Assembly (NCBI GenBank): GCA_951804985.1
Contig: OX638134.1
Coordinates: forward strand, 2,480,001 to 2,544,000
Length of the DNA stretch: 64,000 bases
Direction: 5' to 3'
Source of the DNA: Dryomyza anilis
Lineage: Eukaryota > Arthropoda > Insecta > Diptera > Dryomyzidae
The notes beneath the pieces were generated by a model. The model did no database searches. It saw only the letters and a program-made list of their open reading frames with translations, and had not been told where the DNA came from. The translations under genes were made by a program, and so were the position numbers. Shown here piece after piece: positions 46,267-58,880 of the stretch. Each line of letters opens with the position of its first letter. Position 1 is the first letter of the stretch.

Positions 46267-49200
46267 TTATTCCAAGGCGAAACTCTTTACATCGTTGCCC
46301 ACATTCAGTAAAATATGCTCTGATGTAGTAGGTGCTCCCAGACGCACCCACTCTCGCTTCAAACCTGCATCCTTTCGCGCCGATTGTATGGCGTGTTGTA
46401 ATGCGAATATGACGCTTATTGCCAGGCAAGAGGCAGGCTCCCCAGTTGCCTTCGAGCGCATAAAACCACCTGCATTAGCACTCTTCTGCAGCAATTCAAT
46501 ACGGAAGTCAATCGGAATGTCCCTGGCACCTGGTGGTAAATAGGTTCTAGTGCGATTTGTCAGCAGTTGTCCGGTGCGTCGATCATATTTCACCTGTTCG
46601 GTCAGCCAATAGCCGAGACTCATAACAAAAGCACCTTCAATTTGTCCAACATCAATGTTGGGACTTAAGCTTTCGCCTGTATCCTCCAGTATATCGACAC
46701 GTTTTATCTGCTGACTGCCCGTTAATATGTCGACCTCGAGTTCGCTAAGCGAAAGCCCATATACATAATATGGTTGAAGGTCTCCAAAATTATATTGATC
46801 GCTGACAATTAAATTTACATTACGTTCATAAGCTATTTGCACCAACTGCGACCAGGTGGTATCCTTCGGTAAGGATTCTTTTGTGGGTTTTAGTCGCTCG
46901 TTTAGCGTATTACAGGCTGCACGTACTGCTGATGCTACCGATTCACTTGTAATGCTTGCAACGCTGCCGGTTGAATTGGCACCATTTATGGTGTCGCTAG
47001 CCACAACACGCACGCTCTGCAGCGGAATTCTCAGAAAATAGGCGGCCACTTGTGCAAGTTTAGTATTGATGCCTTATAAAGAAAATATTAAAGAAATAGT
47101 ATTATTTTTATAGTAGATACCGAATTGTCTTTCTTGAAAGTGTAAGCATTAACTTTTTAATCAATATCTCTAAAAGTTACAGAGATATATATAAAAAATT
47201 ATAATGTATGTATGCTCACCTTGCCCCATTTCGATGCCGCCATGTGTGATGACGACCGTGCCGTCGCCATAATAAACCACCACTGTTACCGGATATCCCG
47301 TGAACGGATAGGCTATAAAAAACTCCATTATAGACAGTCCTAGCCCGCGTTTACGCCAACGATTCTTCAGGTTATATGCATCGATTTCGCGTCGACGTTG
47401 ACGATACTCCGTTGACTTTATAAAACGTTGCAATAACTCTGCCATTTTACCATCCGGCTGTAGGTTTGCCAGACGCGCATCAGCCGGATCTACATTAGCC
47501 TCAAAGGCAATATGTTCCAGTATATTCTCAAACATTGATATAATTTCCAGAAACCCCGGAGCACGACACATGGCCGAACTGGGAGCATCGGTTAATACTG
47601 CCTGCTGACTCACCTTATAGTTGCTATCGTTCAATAGATATGCGTTGGTCGGACGTGTTATGAGAATGTCTGGAATTCGGTACTCGTTCATTGAGGAGCC
47701 TGCGTCTTCGTAAAAAGAATTCTTAAGAAATACGATTTTGCCATTTGACTTAATATGAAATTCATAATCCGAAAGACAGGCCCAACGTTTTCCAACGCAA
47801 CTCAACATGGACTCAATGCTCTGTACGAAATGCGCCGGACGATTAAGCTTGTATGCGGCAAGTGCAGCAGCACAGGCAACCTGATTACCACGTGAGATTT
47901 TAGCGCCATAAGCGCCACCCACGCGTCGTATCCGCAGCTGTACTGCATTCAATGGCAACTGCAACATTTCCGCAATCACTATCTGTGTCAGATTCATTAC
48001 CTGTGTGGATGACCAAACTTTGAGACACTGTTCCTCTGGCACCACAATTGTGGTGTGAGGTTCCATTGTGAAATGGTATTGAGAACCTATTTCAAAGATG
48101 CCCCTAGCAGAAATGTCAGCGAGTGAAGTTTGTTCTGAAGTAAACTCAGCTCCAGACTCGAAACCTTTGCGCAAGCGATGCATTTCTTTATGCGCAAATA
48201 CATCTAACATGGTTGGCAAGACAACTTTGTCGCCATAGCTGTAAAGTACATCAACTTTGGTGCTGGCGAATTTAGCAATATCGCTACTCTGTGCTACTAT
48301 CATGCCCAACGGTTGATCATAGTATTTGACTAGTCCGGAACAGAAAATCTCCTCATCATCTGGATAATAGACGACTTTGGAGTTCACAAAAGAATTCTTT
48401 CCCGGTATATCTTTGGCTGAGTAAAAGCCTATAACGCCGGGTATAAGTAGCGCTGACGTGGCATCGATGTGCTCGATGGTGGCATTAACTTTGGTGGCGG
48501 ACACAAAAGCGCAGTACACAGCATCGCGTGTAGTTTGGTGGTCGTTCGTATATTTGGCCTCACCCGATGTCTGGATTTGAGCTGTTTAGAAATATTACAT
48601 TAATAATTTTTAGGGGGACCGTATAATACTAAATTTTTAAGACCTTAGCATATAGACCAGATTACCTTCTAATTTGTCTACCGCCTGCGTAACAGGATAC
48701 ATTTTCTTATTTGTCTCAAAAGTCTGTATGCCGGAAGAGAGTGGTCGCTGTAGCAGTTTTGCACCGCTTTTGTACTCTTCTTTGATTTGTGATTCTGGAG
48801 CAATGCTGAGTAAAAATTTGTAAAATATTCCACAGGCTAATTGTGTACGAAACTCTGGCGAGGCACTCGGTGGCACTTCGTCGGGTCTCACTATAGCCGA
48901 CAGTCGTTCAAAGATCTTAGCGACAGTCTCCTTGGCATATATGTTGTTACCGATTAGTAATTCCTCAATTTCTGTGGCATGCACGAAATCAGGACGAATA
49001 CCACCGTAACAAATAAAGGCGTGTGCAACTTTTCCGGAGGTAATATTCATCTCCAGTAAAAAGGCAGCATTAACATAGGCGTTGGCATTTTGTGAGCGCG
49101 GCATAATCTGCTCAAAATGAAAGAGTTATAAAAAGTTTTACATTTGAGGCTTTTCAAAACTAGCCTTATATGACTTGTAGACATATTTCTTCCCAGGATA

Positions 49201-51617
49201 CGGTGTTAGTTCGAATGCGACAAGAACCATTTTCATTGTTGGGCTCTTGAGATACTCTGAGAGGGTCATTTTTTGCTGCGTTGTGGCATTTTCCTTGACC
49301 AGAACTTGCACGTTCAAGCACTCAAATGTTAGACAAACATCGGAAATGAATTCGGGATGAGCCTTCTTTGTGCTTATATTGCCAGCTAAAGTACCTGTCT
49401 AAAAGTTAAGTTAATTAAATAGAAAATGAAAATTTAAAGATCGGAACAGCATTAGTGCATTAAATTAATCTATATAATTGTCATATAGCAAAACTACTTG
49501 AAAAGCACGTAAATGATGAACATAAAAAAGAGACTAGTATGAAACGTGCTCAAACATTACTCTATATCGAATATATTAAAGACAACAAATGGAACATTTC
49601 CAGATATAAGTAAATATAAACTCGATATTTCTCAAGATAAAATGTTTGTCAGATTCAAAGCTTTTAAACGGCTTTGCGAAAAATATGAAGTTATTAGTAA
49701 AAGATATCTATTACGCCATATTCCGGAAATCTTCCCTTAAAATTCCAGAACATTTGAAAACTCGTTCTATGTGTCCGAGAAACTTCTGTGTGTTTGCCGG
49801 AAATATGCACCAAATATTCCAGAAAAGAGCTAAACATTTTTACTCGAGTGGTTATAAAAAAAGTCGAAATAAATGTTTCAAATTTCGATTATATTTCATA
49901 TGTAGAACATATTAAAACTTACATTTCGCACCGATAACGTGGCTATAGTATCAAAGTGTTGCCACAACTCCTTACAATATTCGAAACCTGGCTCTTCCGC
50001 TGCCTGCAAAAAATATTCCATAACTTCGCTGATTGTCAGATTGGCACCTAATGTGAGTTTTTCACTTGAAAGTTTATATTGTTTTAGTTCGGGCACTGCA
50101 TTAACATCAATAAAGTGTTTAATCGATGACGAACGTCGGTAAAGACCATGTGCTGTATTACCAGCAGCCAACAAATATTCATCAGTTCCAACACTATATA
50201 ATGCTGCAAATAGATCTTCTATATTTTTTGGCCAATACCATTGTGCACCGTCCACATAATGCTGCTGCCTCAAAGTTTTAGTGCATTTTACTAAGCATTT
50301 CTGTGTTATTTTGGTACATTTCTTCAGACATAGATCCTCGATATCCTGCGGCAGCTCAATATTACTGTCTGCAGCAAAAGACTTCATGGCATCCAAAATG
50401 GGCCTATAGCCAGTGCAGCGACATAAGTTACCACCAAATGCCTTTTCGACCTCGGTCATTGTCACAGAAGTGCCTTCCGCCTTTGATTGTAGCAACCCGT
50501 ACATGTTCATCACGAATCCCGGTGAACAATAGCCGCACTGGGTGCCATGTAGTTTTGCGAGTCGTCGCTGTATTGGATGGTAGCCATTGATCGTATTACC
50601 CAGACCCTCGCAGGTGGTTATTTGAGTGTCGAGGCAGCTGTTGAGCAGCGTCAGGCACTGAAAGAAGTAAGGTTTTATAAGGGTTCTGCATCTGTAACTG
50701 ATATCCGTTTAAAACCGAAACCACGGGCACTCTTCTGTTTTGATGAGAAATATAAAATGAGAATGTAAATAAGACAAAAACTATTTTTTATATTATTAAC
50801 AGAATATGAAAATAGTTTTTATCTCATTTTCATTTTATATTTCTCATCAAACCAGAATATGACCCCAGCACGGGAAAAACTAACATAAATTCTAAAACCC
50901 TAACCAAATCGGAAAAAAACAGTAAGGAAGGTTAGGTCACATGGGTAATTTTGTAGTTGGGAAATTTTTATGTTTGGTGTGATGAAGTTAGTAAAAAAAT
51001 TGTGAACGTTATAATTGGTTTAAGTCGATACCAAGTAAAATTCACTGGTAGATGTATGTTTTATTTGAAATATTTGAACCTAAATGGTCGGTTCACAGGT
51101 AAAAATCGACGACTAAGTATCTAAATTTAAAATTTTATGGAAGTAGCTCCTCTAGTTTTTCGGTAAACGTGAAATCCACAGACAAACGGACATCGACTCA
51201 GGAGGTCAAACTGAACATATCCATTCACTCTTAGAGCAAGGTGTAAAAAGAAAAAAACTGCATTCGAAATCGAAACCTTTATTGTTTTGATTTCAATTCT
51301 TTTTAATTTCTGTTAATTTCAAAAAACTTACGGAGAGTGCCGAATGCGTGCGCATTTTACCATTTGCCGTGTTTTTGTGCGTGATCACGCACGTGCAGGA
51401 CCCACATCCGCCCTCCAGACACATGAACTTGGTGGCCGTAAGTTGTGCCTGTTCACGTAAAAAGGTGTTTAGCGTAATGTCCGCGGGAAGTGTAGCCAAA
51501 TTTACTAAAACAAGGAAAAAATAACATAAAATGTTCCTTAAAAATGTTACTCAAAAACGTGTTCACCAAGAACTCACCTTCATAGTTCTTGCCATTGATT
51601 TGGATATTAACAGACAT
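46267..51617 (-). CDS. AOX: Aldehyde oxidase (xanthine oxidase family molybdo-flavoenzyme)
   Basis: Oxidises aldehydes and N-heterocycles using molybdopterin, two 2Fe-2S clusters and FAD. Seven exons are in phase: 51617-51578, 51504-51332, 50657-49923, 49398-49165, 49107-48666, 48581-47220 and 47072-46267, giving 1263 aa (Drosophila AOX1 is about 1254). The first cluster is C42, C47, C50 and C72 (CLEGGCGSCTC); the second is C112, C115, C150 and C152 (QCGYCSPGF, LCRCTGYRP). The FAD domain has WYWPKNIEDLFAALY and LLAAGNTAHGLYRR. Molybdopterin-domain marks are IQTSGEAKYTND, FTMEPHTTIVVPEE, RAPGFLEI and GGIEMGQG. The catalytic Glu lies in ATGEPASCLA near residue 1207. This Glu-Pro-Ala motif favours aldehyde oxidase over xanthine dehydrogenase (GEPP). 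Intron 4 begins with GC instead of GT. No paralogue is seen alongside, unlike the Drosophila Aox cluster. Confidence 0.93.
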
Positions 51618-53040
51618 TTTGTAATTATCAGAGCTTTGTAAACTTCAGTACTACTTTGCACTAAAGATTTTGTTCTACTACTGCTCATTCGTTTTTTTTG
51701 TGCCTTTTAAATTATTTTTTCGGAGCATTCAACGTCTGTGTAAAGTTTGTTTAAATTAAATGCACATAATGCAAATAATAAAAGATAAAAAATATATAAA
51801 TTATAGCTTAGAATCAATTATTATTATCTCTGAATGTTCTATACATACACTGAAAAAAAAATACTGTATTAAAAATAAATAAAAATATCTCTAAAATAAA
51901 AACATATATGATTTACATCCAAAAAAAACGTACTTGTTTTTACTACATTGATGTAGTATTTTTGAACCAATTACATTTTACGGGAAACTCAATGAGTTGG
52001 CATCACTAGTCTTCTCCCATTAAGAGTTTCGGTTAGATGCTTTGGTCTGCATGGTTTTAGTTTTATATCTGCTCGCTTTCGCAGTCGTACGTCGTGTATT
52101 TTTACGTTCTTCAAATAACTGTAAAAATAAAAAAAAGAATAAAAACAGTACAGTTTCTGCAACACCATGATTTTTCTAATACATTATGTAGCAAAATTAA
52201 GTAAAATAAATACAAATGCATTTAAAAGCTAACAAAATGTAATAGAACTACATTTTTTTCGCAACAAAGACTGAAATGTATAATTTACAACAAATATTTA
52301 TAATTTACAGTAATGTTTTCTGTGTACAGTTGTAAAAAAACGTTTACAAAATATTGTCAGTGCTAAAAATAAGCAAAAATTTATCAAATCTATATGTGTT
52401 ATTGAAAGCAGTAATAACGGCTTCACTTTTTTAATTTATATTTAATTATTATGCAGAAACAATTTGCTATAGTTGACCTGAACTTTCTTCAAGGTTATTT
52501 TATACGAATTTCTCAATAGTGGCTGCTATAAATAAAGTATTAAATTTTTGAAAATGTTTATGACCCTTTTTGAAAATTTCATTTAAAACTTAATCGACTT
52601 ACCGATGTAAGAACAAGCTCGATATATCGATGAAAGAACAATACCAATCTTCCGATGCAAAAACATGAACCCTTCAAGAACAAAAGACAATTGTTCTTGA
52701 TGGGTTCATGTTTTTGCAACGAAAGATCGATATTGTTCTTACATCTGTAAGACGATCTGTTCTTCCTCTTAAAAAAACTACATGAGTAAGAACCTTCATT
52801 CTTTACGAAATACGATTATTTGCGAAATGACAACAGTTTATATCTTGGTTTTATTTCTACATCTATATCTATACAAATCAATTGCAGTGCGTTATTCTCG
52901 GAAATACACGAAAATGTCTCGACCACTTCGGATAATTATTTTTTGTTTTTTCGTCTCAATACTGAGGTTGTTTAGCAAAAATTTGGAAAAATTCCAAAAA
53001 AAAGCCGGAAACTTTACGCAGAGATATATTTTAGTTGTTG
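51618..53040. other. Intergenic DNA upstream of aldehyde oxidase, with one foldback
   Basis: The first few hundred bases are the presumed aldehyde oxidase promoter; no clear core motif was found. A foldback lies at 52600-52760. The frame at 52782-53048 is hydrophobic then basic, with no family match and no splice support. Nothing else is recognised. Confidence 0.5.
52600..52760. repeat. Foldback element centred near 52690
   Basis: GCAAAAACATGAACCC on the left is mirrored by GGGTTCATGTTTTTGC on the right, with TCAAGAACAA and TTGTTCTTGA closing the loop. Imperfect pairing continues outward through 'gatgtaagaacaa' against 'ttgttcttacatc'. No coding capacity. Confidence 0.75.
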
Positions 53041-54760
53041 ATCTTTAAGCAAAATTTGGGCGGGATTGGACAAAGGGGCGTGTTTTTTTTTAGAAAATTT
53101 CGATGTTCTTATCGTGAAATTTTTTTTGTACAATTTTTTTTAGAAAATTTCGATGTTCTTATCGTGAAATTTTTTTTGTACAATTTTTTTTTGAAAATTT
53201 TTGTTTCTGTCGAATATTTTTTTATTTTTTGGAAATGGTGATTTGTCCATTGCGTTGTTTTTGTCGTCTAAATTTTTTTCGAAAATTTTCGAACAATGTT
53301 GTTTTTGTCGAATATATATATATATTTTTTTTTGGAAAATGTTAATTTGGACCTTTGCGTTGTTTTTGTTGTCCAATAATTTTTGTTACCCATTTTTTTA
53401 TCGAACATTGTTGTTTTTTGTGAAATGGTGATTTCAATATTTTATTTTGGAATTTTTCGAACATTGTTGTTTTTGTCGAAATTTTTTTTTTTAAATTCTG
53501 ATCTCGACCATTGCGTCATTTTTGTTGCTTACATTTTTTTTTATAACAAAATTATTTTTTCGAAATTTTTTGAACATTGTATATGTCGAATATATATATA
53601 TTTTTTGAAAATGGTTTTTTTTTTACCTTTGCGTGGTTTTTGTCGTCTACATTTTTTTTTTCCTATTTTTTTCGAACATAGTTGTTTTTGTCGAATATTT
53701 TTTTTTTTGGAAAATGGTAATTTTCGTTGTTTTTGTTAACCAAAAATTTTTTTTACTCATTTTTTTTCGAACATTGTTGTTTTTGTCGATTTTTTTTTGT
53801 GGAAATGGTGATTTCGACAATTTATTTAGAAAAATTTCGAACATTGTTGTTCTGTCGCATATACAATGTTTGATAAATACAATGTTCAATAATTTTTGAA
53901 AAAAAATAGTTTCATACAAAAAAAATGTAAGCTACAAAAACAACGCAATGGTCGAATTGTTTTTGTAGCTTACATTTTTTTAACAAAATTATTTATCCGA
54001 AATTTTTCGAACATTGTATTTGTCGAATATATATTTTTTTTTTTAGAAAATGGTGATATCGATTTTTGTCGCCTACATTTTTTTTCCGAAAATTTTCGAA
54101 CATAGTTGTTTTTTCGAATATTTTTTTTTTGGAAATGGTGATTCCGACCTTTGCATTGTTTTTGTAGCTTACATTTTTTTTTGTATGAAATAATTTTTTT
54201 CGAAAATTTTCGAACATTGTATTTGTCGAATATATACTTTTTTTTTGGAAAATGTTTTTTTCGACCTCTGCGTGGTTTTTGTCGTCTAAATTTATTTTGT
54301 CCGAAAATTTTCGAACATTGTTGTTTTTGTTAAATACTGATTTTTAAAACCATTGCTTTGTTTTTGTAAAGGGTTTTTCAATAAGAGCGCTACAAAGGTT
54401 TTTTTCAAGGGATTTTCAACAGGGACGCTACAAAAAATGAGCGACAGGGACAGCAAACGACGTCATATTTCTTGCCGCTCTTAACTACCGAAATTCGAAT
54501 TCGTATATCTTTCCATCATGAAATGGCAAACTTTACTGAAGAGAAATGTCAAAAGAGCGGCAAGAAATATGGCGTCGTTTAATGTACCTGTCGCTCTACT
54601 TTTGTAGCGTCCCTGTTAAAAAACCCTTTAGCTTAAATTTGTTTTTAACCAAATTATTTTTTTTGAAATTTTTCAAACTTTGTTGTATTTGTCGCATTTT
54701 ATGGAAAATATTTAAATATTTTAGTTTTCAATAAAAAAAATGTTTAATATTTGCTTTTAG
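53041..54760. repeat. T-rich minisatellite with degenerate units of about 100-130 bp
   Basis: Phrases recurring in order are TTTGCGTTGTTTTTGTCGTC, TTTTCGAACATTGTTGTTTT, TGTCGAATATATAT and GGAAAATGGTGATTTCGACC. At least eight copies are visible, with variable poly-T lengths. A clean 59-bp tandem duplication opens it (53094-53200). A MITE (54369-54628) interrupts the array. The many open frames here are translations of the repeat, not genes. Confidence 0.85.
54369..54628. mobile_element. TA-flanked MITE, family copy 3
   Basis: The ends AAGGGTTTTTCAATAAGAGC and GTTAAAAAACCCTT are flanked by TA. It shares ATCTTTCCATCATGAAATGG, GAGAAATGTCAAAAGAGCGG and TCGCTCTACTTTTGTAGCGT with the other copies. 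It is 260 bp and sits within the T-rich minisatellite. Its left terminus is partly duplicated internally (caagggattttcaacaggg), a feature also seen in copy 1. Confidence 0.88.
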
Positions 54761-54845
54761 GGTTTTATTTCTATGTATACCCAAATTTTTAATCAAAAGT
54801 TACCATCAGTATGAGCTAAAAAAAAATAGGAGTCATCTGAAAAGA

Positions 54846-55140
54846 GAATTGTGCATCAACGCTTCTCAGCTTCTCAAAAATGAATAATGAGAGATATATT
54901 TTGTTAACCTTTATATCTCTCGCTGTTCAACCACAATCGAAAATGTTCAAAAATAAAGGTTTCTCCCAGACCGAAACCGTAATTTTTCAAAAATATAGGT
55001 TTCTATTAGACCAAAACCATTTTGTTTTTATTTTCTTTAAGTTTTCGTTTCTCACTGATTTATTTAATAAATGTTATTTAGTGAGAGTTATTCAGGAACC
55101 TGCGAAAAGGTTAACATTTATCTCTGGACTCTGTTACCAA
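54846..55140 (+). repeat. Interspersed repeat, copy B (inverted relative to 1-290)
   Basis: Reverse-complement counterpart of the window's first 290 bp: ATCAACGCTTCTCA at the left, AAAGGTTTCTCCCAGACCGA internally, and TTCAGGAACCTGCGAAAAGG near the right end. Copy B has fewer internal 40-bp units than copy A. The family is not recognised; no open frame is convincing. Confidence 0.75.
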
Positions 55141-56870
55141 GACGTTCACCATGATCTCCTAAAAGTAAAGTAATAAAAATCGAAAAGGATCATATATCAT
55201 ACTAATCACCATATGTGTGATTGGACAAGCGGGCGTGGTTTCTCCCTCACAACATTTATATACCCAATATTTTCCTTTACAAAAACTTCGCATGGCTCAC
55301 TTTTTTAAAAAGTTAAGAAAAATCACAATGATTTTTCAAGATTAAACTTTGATTATATTGAAAATATTTAGACGTCGTGATAGACTGTTTTAGAACCCCA
55401 CAATACATCACACTAGCACCAAGTTATAATTATAGCACTATAATTTCTATTTGCCAACTGATTTTATTGTTATTACGTGTGCATTACTGTGTGCTTAATG
55501 AAATTCATAAATGAACAGAACCGCAACACGAGTCCCGTTTACAAAGTGTGCGTCGCTGATTCTATTTGCGGCAGATATCGGGTATGTCGTTCAGTCGGTA
55601 CCCGGTCGCATTTAAGTGCAACCGCACACATTGACGCCAAACCAAAAACAGAAAATGGAAAAAATGCAAAACACGACAACAACAATAATAATGCGGAAGG
55701 CCAGGACGACTTCAGAACGTTAATTTATTTACTGCACTTCAACTCGTCGTTGACGTCGACGACGGTGCGAGTTGAGGACTCGGAGTAAGAGTCAAAATCA
55801 GAGTGGAGTCGTCGTTGGAGTCAACAGTTGTCTCGGAGCCAGACTGAAAAAAGCGCAAATAATTTCACATTATAAACATGCAGCAGGTTGTGTGTGAAAG
55901 TGGACTGGCAAAGTAGGAGGAGGAGAAGTATGAGAAGAAGAAGCAACAGCAGGAAACGAACAATAGAAAAACGAGCGCTTGCAATGGCGACGCCGCACTT
56001 CCGGTGGCGCTGCACCGCGTTGCGCTTTATTAGTGAATCGCACTGTGCGGTGAATATGCATGAGCCGCACAATGGGGGAGTGGGTCAGCCATATGTGCGC
56101 GCTGTGGTTCTTATTGTTGTTGTTGTTGTGCGCTATCATATGCGCACTTTTTCCGCCAGATAAAACACATTATCATAAATTATAATTAAATTTATACTCA
56201 ACGCGAAATGGAAAAACTTTGCGTTTTTAATTGGAAAAGTAATGAAAAATTGCGGATAACAAAGAGCAAAAAACAAAAGGAAAAACAAAATAAAATTTGA
56301 ATTATCATAGGTGGCAAAGTGTTTAGCGGGTGCTTGCTTTTTTTTGTTTTTATTAGCCAACGCATTTTTGAATTTAGTCAAATTACTTGTTGAGTGCTTT
56401 TTGCTCTCAACTACATACTTTCGATTGTATTTTTAATTCGACTATTTATTTGGCTGCTGTTAATTAAAAGCCTGCAGTGGCACAACTGCAGTTGTCACCA
56501 CAGACAGACGGACGGACAGCAGCCGCCGCATCGAGTGAATTATTTCAATTTTGCAAATTAAATGAGTGTGGCAATAAAATGAACTAATTTCGAATTTTCG
56601 TAATTTTGCGTATTTCGTTTTAATGTGTTTTTAGTCTATTTGAGTCGTTTGAATGCGCATTTTAATGAGCAGCAAAATTGCTCGTTTATATTCGTGAAAT
56701 TGAGTGCATTTTTTAATTGTAAAATTAATTGTTTAATAACACATAAAATGTTGTGTCATTAGATACAACTACCATTAAATCGACTATTAAAACAACAGAA
56801 ATATAACAAATTTGGTCGAATCATAAAAAAATAGATAGAGAGAAAATTTTTTAATGATTGAAAAACGAGA
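55141..56870. other. GC-richer noncoding stretch, no gene accepted
   Basis: The base composition from 55480 to 56160 is clearly richer in G and C than the surroundings, with many ACG/GAC triplets. The frame at 55477-55788 has an Asn run (KHDNNNNNAEGQDD) and no domain. It could be a leader, enhancer or decayed exon. The rest up to 56870 is AT-rich, with a CAG/CTG-rich patch at 56470-56530. Confidence 0.4.
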
Positions 56871-56879
56871 GTAGTCATT

Positions 56880-58880
56880 TACTCTGGAGTGAATTGTTCC
56901 GGAAAATAATTGTAAGGGACAGAATTGTGTGGGAAAGAATTTCCTCGGAGAAGAATTCTCCGAAGATGAATTTTCTTTGAAAAATAATGTACGGGGATGA
57001 ATTTTATAGGGAAAGTTCTGTATTGGGAAGAAGAATGAAACAAATATTTAAGAAAAGGTCCGGTTAAAGAATTTTCCGAGGAAGCATTGTCCATAGAAGC
57101 ATTGTCTCCGGAAAGAAATAACCGGGGAAGACTTGTCCGGGAAAGCATTGTCCGAGTAAGTCCAAGGGTAAATTGTTCTGGGAATATTTGTTCGGAGAAG
57201 AATTGATCAATGATAACTGATTCCGGGTCGAATTGTCTGGGTAAAAGTTGTAGAATTATAATGGTGATGAATTGTCCGGGAAAAAGTGTATTCAGGTGAA
57301 TAAGTATTAGGGAAACAATTATCTCAGGAAGAAAGAAATAATGTCAGGGGGGAAAAACTGTATTAGGAATAATTACTCAAGGATAGAACTGTACAGTGAA
57401 GATATGTTTAAGTAAAGAATTATTCCGGTGAAGAATTTTCCGAGGAAGCATTGTCCGTGGAAGCATTGTCTCCGGAAAGAAATTACTGGGGAAGACTTGT
57501 TCGGGGAAGTATTGAGCGGGAAAGTATTATCCAAGAATGAATTGTCTTGGGAACTATTGTTCGGAGATAATTGATTCCGGATCGAATTGTCTGGGGAATA
57601 GTTGTATCCGGTATGAATTTTCTACGAACAAAATGTAGGGGGAAGAATTGTAATGGAATTGAATTGACCGGGGAAAAAGTGTATTCAAGTGAATAAGTAT
57701 TAGAGGAAGAATTGTCTTAAAGAATTTTATAAGGAAATAACTGTGTTAGGAAGAATTGCTCAGCGAAGAAATGTCTAAGGAGAGAATTATCCCGTTGAAG
57801 AATTTTCCGAGGAAGTATTGTCCGTGAAAGAAGTTTTGTCCGCGGAAGAATTGCCCAGAGAAGAATTGTTTAGGACAGAATTGACTCGCTGTCGAATTGG
57901 TCAGGGAAGAATTATTTAGGGAGGAATTTTAAGGGAAGAATTGCCCAAAAATAAATTGTTCAGTGAACAAATGTCTAAGGAAATAATTATCGCGGTGATG
58001 AATTTTCAAAGGAAGCATTGTTCGTGTAAGAAATGTCTCCAAATAGAATAGAATTACTGCGGAAGAGTTGTCCTGCAAAGTATTGTACGAGGTAGAATTG
58101 ATCAGAGAAGAATTGTTCAAGGAATGAAGAATTGATCGAAGCGGAAACATTATCCAAGAGCAAGAGAATTATCGGGAAAGGTTGGCTGGGGAAGACTTTT
58201 ATAGGAAAAGAAAAGTACAGTGAAGAAATTTCTAAGGAAAGAATTATCCCGCTGAAGAAGTTTCCGAGTATGTATTGTCCGTGGAAGAAGTTTTGTCTGC
58301 AGAAGTATTGCCCGTATAAGTATTGTACGAAGAAGAATTCTCCAGAGAAGAATTGTGTGGGGCAGAATTGACTCGCTTTCGAATTGCCCAGGGAAGAATT
58401 GTCTAGGGAAGAATTGTAAGAGAAGAATTGCTCAAGAAAGAATTGTTCAGTGAACAAATCTCTAAGGAAATAATTATCGCGGTGAACAATTTTCAGAGGA
58501 AGCATTATTCGTGGAAGAATTGTCTCCAAAAAGAATTGTCCTGGAAAGTATTGTCTGGGGAAGTATTGTACGAGGTAGAATTGACCAGGGAAGAATTGTT
58601 CGAGGAATGAGGAATTCATCGACGGGGAAACATTATCCAAGAGCAAGGGAATTATCGGGAAAGGTTGGCAAGAAATAAAGCAAGAAAGGTGCAGTGAGGA
58701 TTTGTCTAAGGAAACAAATGGCCTGGGGAAGAATTTTCTGAGGAAATAATGTTCGAATAACGCCCAGGGAAGTGTTGTCAGAGGAAGTATTGTTTGGGGA
58801 AAAATTGTCACGATGAATAATTATTCGGGAAACAATTAACACGGAATCGCTTTGTCAAGGAAGGAATTGTCATTGGCAAT
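56880..58880. repeat. 15-bp minisatellite block 1 (GGGAAGAATTGTCCG-type unit)
   Basis: About 130 degenerate head-to-tail units of GGRAGAATTGTCCGR, with many insertions. Higher-order structure is visible: GGAAACATTATCCAAGAGCA recurs 482 bp apart (58142 and 58624), and GAGGAAGCATTGTCCGTGGA-type phrases recur near 57080 and 57450. Because 15 is a multiple of 3, long open frames appear on both strands (up to 274 aa at 57987-58811); these are repeat translations. Confidence 0.92.

Noticed and set aside
53633..54333. Several 60-118-aa Phe-rich frames on the plus strand and Lys-rich ones on the minus strand
   Set aside because: Translations of the T-rich minisatellite; positions and spacing follow the repeat.
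55477..55788. 103-aa open frame with an Asn run
   Set aside because: GC-richer context is interesting, but there is no domain, no splice support and the sequence is low-complexity at its centre.
57987..58811. 274-aa minus-strand open frame
   Set aside because: It is the translation of the 15-bp minisatellite; frame openness follows from the unit length being a multiple of 3, and the protein is a run of FPGQFYLVQYF-type repeats.
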